Shown piece by piece: positions 26,274 to 34,292 of a stretch of 40,251 nt of DNA. The notes under the pieces were generated by a model. That model searched no databases. It saw only the letters and a program-made list of their open reading frames with translations, and was not told the origin of the DNA. The position numbers and the translations under genes are program-made. Position 1 is the stretch's first letter. The number at the start of each line of letters is the position of its first letter. Origin of the DNA: an uncultured Clostridia bacterium (GTDB lineage: Bacteria > Bacillota > Clostridia > TANB77 > CAG-508); the NCBI GenBank assembly GCA_947627755.1, contig CANQXD010000012.1, positions 1-40,251 of the forward strand. The letters are read 5' to 3'.

Positions 26274-26440
26274 TTTAAAGTAATCGTGCTATTATATTTT
26301 ATTTTGTTTCGTTCGTCCCAACTTCCTATCGTCTATAAAGCCATTTTTGTTAACACTAAAAATGACTTAACAGACGATAAGTCGCTGGTCCCCACACAAG
26401 CTCACTCACAAAATAAAATATAATAGCACGATACTTTTTA
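26274..26440. repeat. long nested inverted-repeat element
   Basis: A perfect 25-bp inverted repeat (26283-26307 with 26408-26432), extendable by a few bases with a bulge, encloses about 100 bp. That interval holds a second dyad (TATCGTCT/AGACGATA) and a third (CATTTTT/AAAAATG). There is no ORF. It resembles a MITE-like non-autonomous element or a strongly folded RNA. Its GTCCCAACTTCC and GGTCCCCACAC segments recall the GGGAC cores elsewhere in the window. Confidence 0.75.
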
Positions 26441-26477
26441 ATTTAAACAGAAACAGAACAAATTTTTGCAAAATCTA

Positions 26478-26506
26478 TTGACAAGCCTTTTTACTTATGC
26501 TAAAAT
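26478..26506 (+). promoter_or_regulatory. sigma-A promoter of the 83-residue gene
   Basis: TTGACA (26478-26483), 17 bp, TAAAAT (26501-26506). An ATG at 26497 lies inside this promoter, which rules it out as the start of the following gene. Confidence 0.8.
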
Positions 26507-26538
26507 TGCTTTATCAAATTCAAGGAAGAGGTGATTGT

Positions 26539-26790
26539 ATGGAGGAAAAAAATCCTTTGACAAATGACCAAATCGGAGAAATAAATGTACTCTTAAATGA
26601 ACTAAAAGAAGAACAAAGTAATTTGTCAGAACAAACACAAAAGAATTTTAAAGTAATTATGCAAAAACTAATGAAAATGCAAGAGTATAACGAAATAAGT
26701 GATATGACGAATCAAGTATTTGAAATGAGGCTTTCAAACATTGAAGATTTCTTATTTCGTTTAGAAGGGTACATACGAAGCCAAAAGTGA
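26539..26790 (+). CDS. small coiled-coil protein, unknown
   Basis: 83 residues, almost entirely helical and charged (NVLLNELKEEQSNLSEQTQ, RLSNIEDFLFRLEGYI), with heptad-like spacing. It has no membrane segment and no family that I recognise. The start at 26539 follows AGAGGTG by 5 nt, and its own promoter and terminator frame it. Confidence 0.7.
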   Translation: MEEKNPLTNDQIGEINVLLNELKEEQSNLSEQTQKNFKVIMQKLMKMQEYNEISDMTNQVFEMRLSNIEDFLFRLEGYIRSQK

Positions 26791-26834
26791 ATATATCATT
26801 TTGGAAGAAATTTTTAGTATATAAAAAACAAAGC

Positions 26835-26868
26835 AAAAGTAGTACGTTGTGTGCTACTTTTTTTTTAC
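26835..26868 (+). terminator. terminator of the 83-residue gene
   Basis: AAAAGTAGTAC/GTGCTACTTTT stem followed by nine Ts. Confidence 0.85.
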
Positions 26869-26902
26869 TTTGCAAAACAAGCAATTTAAAAAATAAATAA
26901 CG

Positions 26903-26947
26903 AAAATGTGTCTCAAAGGCAGTTAATTGTCATTTGAGACACATTTT
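26903..26947. repeat. TGTCTCAAA palindrome
   Basis: A 15-bp inverted repeat AAAATGTGTCTCAAA/TTTGAGACACATTTT around a short centre. Its arm resembles that of the element at 37349-37383, but it lacks the GGGACG core. It may also act as a terminator. Confidence 0.55.
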
Positions 26948-27090
26948 TTCATACATATAAATAAGGCATTAAAAAAATAAAAGAATTACAAAATAAACAC
27001 AAACAAAATAACATAAAATTACTTGAAATAAAAATTAAACAAATGTTAATATAAGAAAAAATAAAAAGTGAAACAAAGGAGGAAATAGTT

Positions 27091-28339
27091 ATGCAAAAAA
27101 CAAAAGGAAAAGCAAATAAGGGAATTACCTTAATAGCCCTTGTAATAACAATCATCATACTCATCATTTTAGCTGGGGTGAGTATAAACTTAGTGCTAGG
27201 AGAAAATGGAATATTATCAAAAGCACAAACAGCTAAAAAAGAAATCGAAGAAGGAGAAAAAGAAGAACAAGTAATACTAGCACAAGCGGAAGCAAATATG
27301 AATGATAAAGAAACAGAATATGCAGGAATAAAAATACCAGCAGGAATGGCACCAACAAGAGCAAAAGGAGAAAATACAGTTAAAGAAGGACTAGTAGCAG
27401 TAGATAAAAATGGAAATGAGTGGGTATGGATAGAAGTACCAAAGTCAAAAATGCCAGCAAATTTAACGTTTTCAAATAAAGAAGATTATAATACTTTAAC
27501 AACTGCATTAAAGGAATATGCAAATCCATATTGTACCCAAGGAAATTCGTCACCGAATTATGAGTGGAAAGATGAATTTAAAGATGATGCAGTTGTGCAA
27601 AATGCAACAGGATTAACGAGCGAGCAATATGAAGAACTAAAAGAAAAAATGTTAAGAAGTGTATATGAAAACGGAGGATTTTGGATAGGAAGATATGAAG
27701 CGGGAATAGAAGGGAGTACAGGAACAGATGAAGGAAGTTTAGCGAAAGCAAGATTAAAGTATGCTAGTATTGATAGTAATTCTCCAAAAGCAATATGTCA
27801 AAAAGATGCCATACCATATAACTTTATAAGATGTAGAGAGGCAGAAAAACTTGCAAGTGCAATGTCGCCAGATGAAAGTAAAACAAGCAGTTTAATGTTT
27901 GGAATCCAATGGGATTTAGTATGTAAGTTTTTGGAAGAAAAAAGTGATTTAGAATCAGAAGATATAAATAAAGATAGTAAAGATTGGGGAAATTTTAAGA
28001 ATGTAAGTTTAACAATAACAAGTAATAAGGCAAAAGTTTATATTACTAATAATATATGGAGTAGCATTACAGGAAATAAGCTAGGTGAAAAATTATTATC
28101 AACAGGAGCATCAGAGCAAACAAAGAAATTAAATATATACGATTTTGCAGGAAATGGATGGGAGTGGACATTAGAACATGCAACTATAAAAGAGGGAGTT
28201 ACGGATAGCGAAAAATCTTGTTGTGTTAGAGGAGGTAATTATACTCATACTAGTAATGATTCAATGGCCGTTTCTCGAGCTCGGTTATACGGATTCTAAT
28301 GCTTACTATGATATTGTTTTCCGACCAACTTTGTATTAA
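27091..28339 (+). CDS. pilin-like N-terminus with FGE/C-type-lectin-like domain, with +1 frameshift
   Basis: The N-terminus (KGITLIALVITIIILIILAG, about 11-30) is a type IV pilin-like membrane helix. A Glu/Lys-rich coil follows, then a domain with EWVWIEVP, GFWIGRYEAG, NGWEWTLE and VRGGNY, the pattern of formylglycine-enzyme-like (SUMF1/C-type lectin) folds on clostridial surface proteins. Frame 0 ends LYGF at 28299. At CGG (28282-28284) a +1 step to GGT gives GYTDSNAYYDIVFRPTLY and a stop at 28337-28339. This is the usual FRP.L C-terminal beta strand, so the restored protein has 415 residues. AAAGGAGG precedes the ATG. Proteins with this fold are frequent targets of diversity-generating retroelements, but no reverse transcriptase lies in the window. 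Confidence 0.75.
28282..28285 (+). other. putative +1 recoding site CGG-T in the pilin-like gene
   Basis: GCT CGG TTA in frame 0 versus GCT (C) GGT TAT in the frame that completes the domain. It is the only one of the four sites with T and not A after CGG. Confidence 0.6.
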
Positions 28340-28358
28340 AATTATAAAAAGTCATATT

Positions 28359-28407
28359 AAAGCACTTTAACAATAGTATCAAAAATACTAAAGTTAGAGT
28401 GCTTTTT
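28359..28407 (+). terminator. terminator of the pilin-like gene
   Basis: AAAGCACT/AGTGCTTT outer stem with inner pairing AGTAT/ATACT, ending in five Ts. It lies after the restored stop at 28339. Confidence 0.75.
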
Positions 28408-28458
28408 GATATGGGAAAAAACATAAAAATATTTTTACAAAAAAAAATGAAAAAAAAC

Positions 28459-28514
28459 TTGACAATTGAATAAACATTCAACTATAATAAAGATACAGTT
28501 GAATAACAATTCAA
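28459..28514 (+). promoter_or_regulatory. metal-responsive promoter with two operators
   Basis: TTGACA (28459-28464), 18 bp, TATAAT (28483-28488). Two copies of the dyad TTGAAT-N4-ATTCAA lie at 28466-28481 (filling the spacer) and 28499-28514 (start-site region). Their centres are 33 bp apart, about three helical turns. This is the arrangement expected for an ArsR/CadC-type repressor controlling its own operon. Confidence 0.85.
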
Positions 28515-28534
28515 TTATTAGAAAGGGAAAAGTA

Positions 28535-28897
28535 ATGGGAAGAAATGAATTTATATGTGATTGCAATATTATACATGAAGATATTGTAAAGAAAACTATA
28601 AAAGCTATGCCAGATGCAGATGTATTCAATAAATTAGCAGAATTTTTTAATATATTAGGAGATACCACAAGAACAAAAATTCTTTTTGCACTTGATCAAA
28701 ACGAAATGTGCGTCTGTGATATTGCAAATGTATTAAGCATGAGCAAATCCTCCATATCACATCAATTAGGAACATTAAGAAGAAGTGGAATAGTAAAATG
28801 TAGAAAACAAGGAAAAGAAGTTTATTATATGTTAGACGATGACCATGTAAAGCAATTATTTGAAGTAGGAATCGAACACATAGAACACAAACAATAA
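28535..28897 (+). CDS. ArsR/SmtB-family metal sensor (CadC/CmtR-like)
   Basis: A 120-residue winged-helix repressor. The helix-turn-helix reads MCVCDIANVLSMSKSSISHQLGTLR. Cysteines C8 and C10 in the N-terminal arm and C59 and C61 in the recognition-helix region match the Cd/Pb/Zn site of CadC. The start at 28535 follows AAAGGG; the upstream in-frame ATG lies in the operator. It precedes a P1B-type ATPase with the operator pair in front, so it very likely derepresses efflux when metal binds. Confidence 0.9.
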   Translation: MGRNEFICDCNIIHEDIVKKTIKAMPDADVFNKLAEFFNILGDTTRTKILFALDQNEMCVCDIANVLSMSKSSISHQLGTLRRSGIVKCRKQGKEVYYMLDDDHVKQLFEVGIEHIEHKQ

Positions 28898-28992
28898 TAT
28901 AAACAAACATTTACAAAATTTATATTTTTAAAACTTAAAAATAAATATATATAGATAAAGAAATCTTAAAATTGATACAGGAGGAAAAAAAC

Positions 28993-30822
28993 ATGAAAAA
29001 AGATGCAATAAAAATATTAATTGCTTTTATATTATTTTTTATAGCTATATTTGTACCATTTCAATATAAGTGGATAAACATAGCATTATATATTATCAGC
29101 TATCTAATTGTAGGACTAGAAATTATCAAAGAAGCTATTGAAAATATTATTCACGGAGAATTATTTGATGAAAATTTTTTAATGGCTATTGCTACCATTG
29201 GTGCATTTGCACTTGGTGAATTTCCAGAAGCAGTTGCTGTTATGCTATTTTATCAAATAGGAGAACTATTCCAAAATTATGCGGTAGATAAATCAAAAAA
29301 ATCAATTGCAAGTCTTATGGAAATAAGACCAGACTATGCTTTCGTAAAGCGCAATGAAGAAATTTTAAAAGTCAATCCAGAAGAAGTAAAAATAGGAGAA
29401 ACAATCATTGTAAAGCCAGGAGAAAAAATACCTTTAGATGGAAAAGTAGTAGAAGGAAATTCTATGCTAGATACATCTAGCATTACAGGAGAATCTTTGC
29501 CACGAAAAGTAAAGATAGGAGAAGAAGTCATTAGTGGCTGTGTAAATCAAAACAGTGTGCTTACTATTCAAGTAACAAAGCCATTTGGAGAATCTACTGT
29601 AAATAAAATATTAGACTTAGTAGAAAATGCAAGCAGCAAAAAAGCAAAATCAGAAAACTTTATTCATACATTTGCAAAATATTACACACCAATCGTCGTA
29701 GTAATTGCTATTTTGCTTACTATTTTACCACCAATTTTTATGCCAAATGCAAGTTTAATAGATTGGCTATATAGAGGCTTAACCTTTTTAGTTGTTTCTT
29801 GTCCTTGCGCATTAGTAATTTCTATTCCACTAGGTTTCTTTGGTGGAATAGGAGGTGCTTCAAAAAAAGGAATCTTAATAAAAGGTGGAAACTATCTAGA
29901 AGCACTATCAAATGCAGAAATAGCAGTATTTGACAAAACAGGAACGTTAACAAAAGGAACATTTGAAGTACAAAAAATAGAGCCAATAAATATAGAAAAA
30001 GAAGAATTTATAAAATTAGTAGCTTATGCAGAACATTATTCAAATCACCCAATTGCAAACTCTGTAAAAAAAGCATATACAGAAAAAATAGAAGAAGACC
30101 TAATTCGTAAAACAGAAGAACTATCTGGCTTGGGAATAGAAGCAACTATTGAAGAAAAGCATGTTTTAGTAGGAAATGAAAAACTAATGAAAGAAAAGCA
30201 AATTGCATATAACAAATGTGAAGAAATAGGAACTATTTTATATGTAGCAATCAACGAAAAATATGCAGGTTATATAGTAATTTCCGATACCATTAAAGAA
30301 GATTCAAAAATAGCAATCCAAAAGCTAAAAGAAAATAAAATAAAACAAACAATTTTATTAACAGGAGATAAAAAAGAGGTAGCAGAACAAGTTGCAAAAA
30401 CGTTGCAAATAGACAAAGTATATAGTGAATTATTACCAAATGAAAAAGCAGAAAAACTAGAAGAAATCAAAAAACAAAGCAAAGGAAAAGTAATATTTGT
30501 AGGTGATGGCATTAATGATGCTCCTGTTCTAGCACTTGCAGATATAGGAATTGCTATGGGAGCTTTAGGTTCAGATGCAGCTATAGAAGCTTCTGATATC
30601 GTCATTATGACAGACGAACCTTCTAAAGTAGCTAAAGCTATGAATATTTCAAAAAAGACTATGAAAATTGTAAGGCAAAATATTATTTTTGCAATTAGTG
30701 TGAAAATAGCTGTACTAATTTTAAGTGCATTAGGAATATCAACTATGTGGGAAGCGGTTTTTGCAGATGTAGGAGTTTCTTTCCTTGCAGTTTTAAATGC
30801 ACTAAGAATGTTAAAAGCATAA
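28993..30822 (+). CDS. P1B-type Cd/Zn/Pb-exporting ATPase
   Basis: A 609-residue heavy-metal transporting ATPase. The order is N-terminal membrane helices, actuator domain with TGES (SSITGESLPRKV), the CPC ion-binding motif (270-272, SCPCALV), phosphorylation site DKTGT (D314), the HP motif (HYSNHPIA) and GDGINDAPVLALADIGIAMG (about 504). The CPC plus adjacent motifs fit the CadA/ZntA class. It lacks the usual N-terminal metal-binding domain, so it is on the short side. AGGAGG lies 8 nt before the ATG. It is encoded 95 bp after the sensor gene, in the same operon. Confidence 0.93.
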   Translation: MKKDAIKILIAFILFFIAIFVPFQYKWINIALYIISYLIVGLEIIKEAIENIIHGELFDENFLMAIATIGAFALGEFPEAVAVMLFYQIGELFQNYAVDKSKKSIASLMEIRPDYAFVKRNEEILKVNPEEVKIGETIIVKPGEKIPLDGKVVEGNSMLDTSSITGESLPRKVKIGEEVISGCVNQNSVLTIQVTKPFGESTVNKILDLVENASSKKAKSENFIHTFAKYYTPIVVVIAILLTILPPIFMPNASLIDWLYRGLTFLVVSCPCALVISIPLGFFGGIGGASKKGILIKGGNYLEALSNAEIAVFDKTGTLTKGTFEVQKIEPINIEKEEFIKLVAYAEHYSNHPIANSVKKAYTEKIEEDLIRKTEELSGLGIEATIEEKHVLVGNEKLMKEKQIAYNKCEEIGTILYVAINEKYAGYIVISDTIKEDSKIAIQKLKENKIKQTILLTGDKKEVAEQVAKTLQIDKVYSELLPNEKAEKLEEIKKQSKGKVIFVGDGINDAPVLALADIGIAMGALGSDAAIEASDIVIMTDEPSKVAKAMNISKKTMKIVRQNIIFAISVKIAVLILSALGISTMWEAVFADVGVSFLAVLNALRMLKA

Positions 30823-30858
30823 AAAATAAAGACATAAAAAATGTCTTTATTTTTATTT
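30823..30858 (+). terminator. terminator of the ATPase operon
   Basis: A 13-bp stem AAAATAAAGACAT/ATGTCTTTATTTT with a T-rich tail. Confidence 0.8.
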
Positions 30859-30915
30859 TCACGTATGATATAATGGCAAAAAACATAAGAAATATGGAAG
30901 GAACGATAAGAAAAT

Positions 30916-32343
30916 ATGAAGCACAATTTTAAATTCTATTTTGCATTCTATTTAGCAAAATTATCTATAATATCCTTAAAAATAATAGGAAGAGATGCCT
31001 CACAATTTCCGGGGAAATTAGCAATTACATTATGTCCTAATTTCTTAGAGCAAATAGGAAAGCCAAAAACCATCATTGCTGTTACAGGCACAAATGGAAA
31101 AACTACAGTATGTAATATGATAGAAGATTGCTTGCGTGAAAATAGCTATGAGTTTATAGATAACCAACTTGGCTCAAACACCAATTCTGGTATTGCTTCT
31201 ACTTTCATAAAAGGAGCAAAATTATCAGGCAAACAGAAAAAAGACTTGGCAGTTTTTGAAATAGATGAAAGAAGTGCAATTCGAGTTTATCCTTACGTAA
31301 AGCCAACATATTTAATATGCACAAATTTATTTCGAGATTCTTTAATGAGAAATGCGCACACGGAATTTATTTCAAACATGTTAAGCACTAATATTCCAAA
31401 AGAAACAAAACTAATACTAAATGGAGACGATTTAATAGTTAGTAACTTAAGTCCAGAAAACAAACGTGTTTACTTTGGAATCAGCCGTTTAGAAACAGAT
31501 ACAGATACTTGTGAAAACATAGCAAGAGACATTATTGTATGTCCAAAATGCGATAGCAAATTAGAATATGACTTTGTAAGATATAATCACATTGGACGAG
31601 CCCATTGTAGTAAATGTGATTTTGCTTCACCAAAAATTGACTATGAAGCAACTAGCATCGATTTTGAAAATAAAACAATGACTATTAAGCACGAAAACGA
31701 AGAAGAACAATATGACTTAATAAGCAACAATATAATAAATATTTATAATATGCTTGCAACAATTACTTTAATGAAAGAATTAGGTTTAACAAAAGAGCAA
31801 ATTAATCCAGTGCTAAGTAAACAAAAAATTGTAGATACAAGATATAGCAAAGAAATTGTAGGAGATATAGAACTTATTACTCAACTTTCCAAAGGAATGA
31901 ATCCAATAGCATGTTCTAGAGCCTTTGACTATGTACGAAAAGAAACAGGAAACAAAGCAGTATTTGTGTTATTAGACGACTTGCACGAAGCAGCAAATGG
32001 TTCAGAAAACATTGCTTGGCACTATGACACAGACTTTGAATTTTTAAAAGACGATTCCATCAAACAAATATTAACAGCAGGAGCAAGATATTTAGACACA
32101 AAAGTAAGGCTTCAAATGGCAGACATACCAATGGAAAAAGTAATTTGCCAAAGAGACGAAATAGCATTAGTAGAAAAACTTAATTTAGAAGGAATTGATA
32201 AAATCTTTATTTTACATGATTTATATTCAATGGATTTAAAAAATGAAATAAAAGAAAAAGTAAAAAAGAAAATACAAGAAGAGATAGAACAAAAATTAGA
32301 AGAAAAGCGAGAAGAAAAACAAAAAGAAAAAGGAGATTGCTAA
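30916..32343 (+). CDS. murT: lipid II isoglutaminyl synthase subunit MurT
   Basis: A Mur-ligase-like subunit that, with GatD, amidates the D-Glu of lipid II. The ATP loop is GTNGKTT (58-64). A zinc ribbon inserted in the central domain has C209-x2-C212 and C231-x2-C234 (VCPKCDSKLEYD, AHCSKCDF), as in MurT. The C-terminal DUF1727 region ends in an added Lys/Glu-rich helix (about 440-475). GAAGGA precedes the ATG by about 14 nt. The stop is directly followed by the ATG of the gatD-like gene, so the two are translationally coupled. Confidence 0.92.
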   Translation: MKHNFKFYFAFYLAKLSIISLKIIGRDASQFPGKLAITLCPNFLEQIGKPKTIIAVTGTNGKTTVCNMIEDCLRENSYEFIDNQLGSNTNSGIASTFIKGAKLSGKQKKDLAVFEIDERSAIRVYPYVKPTYLICTNLFRDSLMRNAHTEFISNMLSTNIPKETKLILNGDDLIVSNLSPENKRVYFGISRLETDTDTCENIARDIIVCPKCDSKLEYDFVRYNHIGRAHCSKCDFASPKIDYEATSIDFENKTMTIKHENEEEQYDLISNNIINIYNMLATITLMKELGLTKEQINPVLSKQKIVDTRYSKEIVGDIELITQLSKGMNPIACSRAFDYVRKETGNKAVFVLLDDLHEAANGSENIAWHYDTDFEFLKDDSIKQILTAGARYLDTKVRLQMADIPMEKVICQRDEIALVEKLNLEGIDKIFILHDLYSMDLKNEIKEKVKKKIQEEIEQKLEEKREEKQKEKGDC

Positions 32344-33051
32344 ATGGAAGAAAACTTAAAAATTGAAATCTTATTTCCAGAGTTTTGTAATTTATATGGT
32401 GACATTAGCAATATGAAATATTTAAAAAAATGCTTGCCAAAAGCAAGCTTCATAGAAACAGCCTTTGATGAGGAGCCACATTTTGTAAAAGAAGATGTTA
32501 ATTTCATTTATTTGGGGCCTATGACAGAAAGTAGGCAAGAAAAAGTAATAAAAAAATTAACACCATATAAAGAAAGAATAAATCAACTAATAAATGAAAA
32601 TGTTATATTTTTAATAACAGGAAATGCCATCGAAATATTTGGAAAATATATAGAAAATGAAGATGGAAGCAAAGTAGAAGCATTAGGAATTTTTAATATC
32701 TATGCAAAAAGAGATATGCTACACAGGCATAATAGCATTTTTATTGGAGAGTGGGAAGAAACACAAATTGTTGGTTTTAAAAGCCAATTTACTTTTAGCT
32801 ATGGAGAAAATGAGAACTGTTATTTTGCAAAAGTAGAAAAAGGAGTTGGACTAAACAAAGAATCTATCTTAGAAGGTATTCAAAAAAATAATTTTATTGC
32901 TACGTATTTAATTGGACCAATTTTAATATTAAACCCTTACTTTACAAAAAAAATAATTAAAAAAATGGGAATAGAAGAACCAAAAATTGCATTTAAAGAG
33001 GATGTTATCAAGGCATACAAGCAAAGATTAAAAGAATTTCAAAATTTATAG
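32344..33051 (+). CDS. gatD: GatD-like amidotransferase lacking catalytic residues
   Basis: A 235-residue partner of MurT, identified by position and by the GatD-type start (LFPEFCNLYGDISNMKYL). In active GatD the nucleophile elbow is of the form ICGGYQ; here it reads ITGNAIEIFG, with T92 where the Cys should be. The active-site His region (NHGGRT type) reads FKSQFTF (about 145-151), without His. The GGGQD loop is LGPMTES. The remaining fold pattern is kept and the gene is intact, so it may be a structural or regulatory subunit, or MurT may use free ammonia. The gene abuts murT. Confidence 0.8.
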   Translation: MEENLKIEILFPEFCNLYGDISNMKYLKKCLPKASFIETAFDEEPHFVKEDVNFIYLGPMTESRQEKVIKKLTPYKERINQLINENVIFLITGNAIEIFGKYIENEDGSKVEALGIFNIYAKRDMLHRHNSIFIGEWEETQIVGFKSQFTFSYGENENCYFAKVEKGVGLNKESILEGIQKNNFIATYLIGPILILNPYFTKKIIKKMGIEEPKIAFKEDVIKAYKQRLKEFQNL

Positions 33052-33082
33052 ATGTTAATATTACAAAAATATTACAAAAAAG

Positions 33083-33111
33083 TTGCAATTTTGTTACAAA
33101 TATGCTATAAT
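33083..33111 (+). promoter_or_regulatory. promoter of the 110-residue gene
   Basis: TTGCAA (33083-33088), 17 bp, TATAAT (33106-33111). Confidence 0.75.
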
Positions 33112-33142
33112 CATAGTATACTCTAAAGAGAAGGTGAAAAAA

Positions 33143-33475
33143 ATGGAACTAATGATAATTGTATATTTTTTAGTATTTATCATATTTGCATTAATTATTT
33201 ATGCAATTATGCAATTAAAATTAGCGGGAATGAAAATAAAAGACTTTTGGAGTTTTATAGAAGCAAACCAAATGCTAGATAAATTATATGCATTTTCGAA
33301 AAAATATGAAAAAATGAGTGTGCAAGAACAAATTATTTTCTTAATGGAAGCAGAAAAGGTATTTAATGCTTTCGATAAAGTTCCTAAAATGATTTGGGAA
33401 GAAGAATATGACAAATATACAGATGTTTTAGATACTTATAAGAATATAAAAGTATTAAGATGGGTATCAAATTAA
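33143..33475 (+). CDS. single-pass membrane protein, unknown
   Basis: 110 residues with an N-terminal membrane helix (about 2-27) and a helical cytoplasmic domain (YAFSKKYEKMSVQEQIIFLM, EKVFNAFDKVPKMIWEEEYDKY). I do not recognise the family. The ATG at 33143 follows AAGGTG by 6 nt, and the promoter at 33083-33111 excludes an upstream TTG start. Confidence 0.7.
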   Translation: MELMIIVYFLVFIIFALIIYAIMQLKLAGMKIKDFWSFIEANQMLDKLYAFSKKYEKMSVQEQIIFLMEAEKVFNAFDKVPKMIWEEEYDKYTDVLDTYKNIKVLRWVSN

Positions 33476-33503
33476 TAAGTTTTAACATAAAAAATTCTAA
33501 TAT

Positions 33504-33547
33504 AAATAAATTGCTCTAGAAAAATATGGTTCTAGAGTAATTTATTT
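33504..33547 (+). terminator. terminator of the 110-residue gene
   Basis: A 17-bp stem with one G-T pair (33504-33520 with 33531-33547). Confidence 0.75.
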
Positions 33548-33575
33548 CAAATAAAAGAATAATAGGGGGATTTTT

Positions 33576-34196
33576 ATGAACCAAGAAGAAAAAGAATTGC
33601 TCCAAGAGATATTAGCTACAGAAGACCAACAATTGATAGTAGATGCCATAAAAATAGTAGAAGAAGCAAATGTACCAAATAAAGAAAAAGCTTTAACATA
33701 TTTACGAAAATATTTAGTCACTATTAATAAACAAAACTATCCTATAGATGTAGCCAAGAGACAAGAAGAAAGACAACAATATATACAAAGTTTTAGTAAT
33801 GCATTGAAGAAAGAGAGAGAAGAAAAAGAAGAAAAGAAAAGAATAGAAGAAGCAGAAAAGGAAGAACAAAGAAAACAAAAAGAGATAGAAAATCAAAAAT
33901 ATAGAATGCAAATGCAAAAAGTAGCACAAGCCTATGGAAAACAAATAGTATCTAAAGAAGGGTCAAAACAGAAAGAAGAAAATAAAAATAGAATATTACA
34001 AAAACTGCAAGAAGTATTTTCAGAATTAGGAGTAATGTTAAATAGAGAAGACCAACTTCATAAAAAATTTATGGAAAGTTTACAATTAGATAATGATACG
34101 TCAGAAACGTTAATAAAAGATACAAATGATGGTGAACAAAAAGCAAAACAACAAGAAAAGCATATAGATAAAGGAGAAAGAGAGGAAGAAAGGTAG
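33576..34196 (+). CDS. coiled-coil protein, unknown
   Basis: 206 residues, almost fully helical. The central stretch (about 65-125) is a highly charged Lys/Glu/Gln coiled coil (REEKEEKKRIEEAEKEEQ). A more ordinary N-terminal helical region (LLQEILATEDQQLIVDAIKI) precedes it, and the tail is acidic and disordered. AGGGGG precedes the ATG. The stop lies inside the terminator stem. No function can be assigned. Confidence 0.7.
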   Translation: MNQEEKELLQEILATEDQQLIVDAIKIVEEANVPNKEKALTYLRKYLVTINKQNYPIDVAKRQEERQQYIQSFSNALKKEREEKEEKKRIEEAEKEEQRKQKEIENQKYRMQMQKVAQAYGKQIVSKEGSKQKEENKNRILQKLQEVFSELGVMLNREDQLHKKFMESLQLDNDTSETLIKDTNDGEQKAKQQEKHIDKGEREEER

Positions 34197-34221
34197 TAAA
34201 GAAATTTTACTACCTTTTCTC
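34189..34221 (+). terminator. terminator overlapping the gene end
   Basis: A 12-bp stem AAAGGTAGTAAA (34189-34200) / TTTACTACCTTT (34206-34217), then T-rich. Confidence 0.85.
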
Positions 34222-34292
34222 TTTGCACTAATAGAATATTATTCCTAAAAAATAATATAATAATAAAAAATAAAAAGGGAGAAAAAAGCAAT

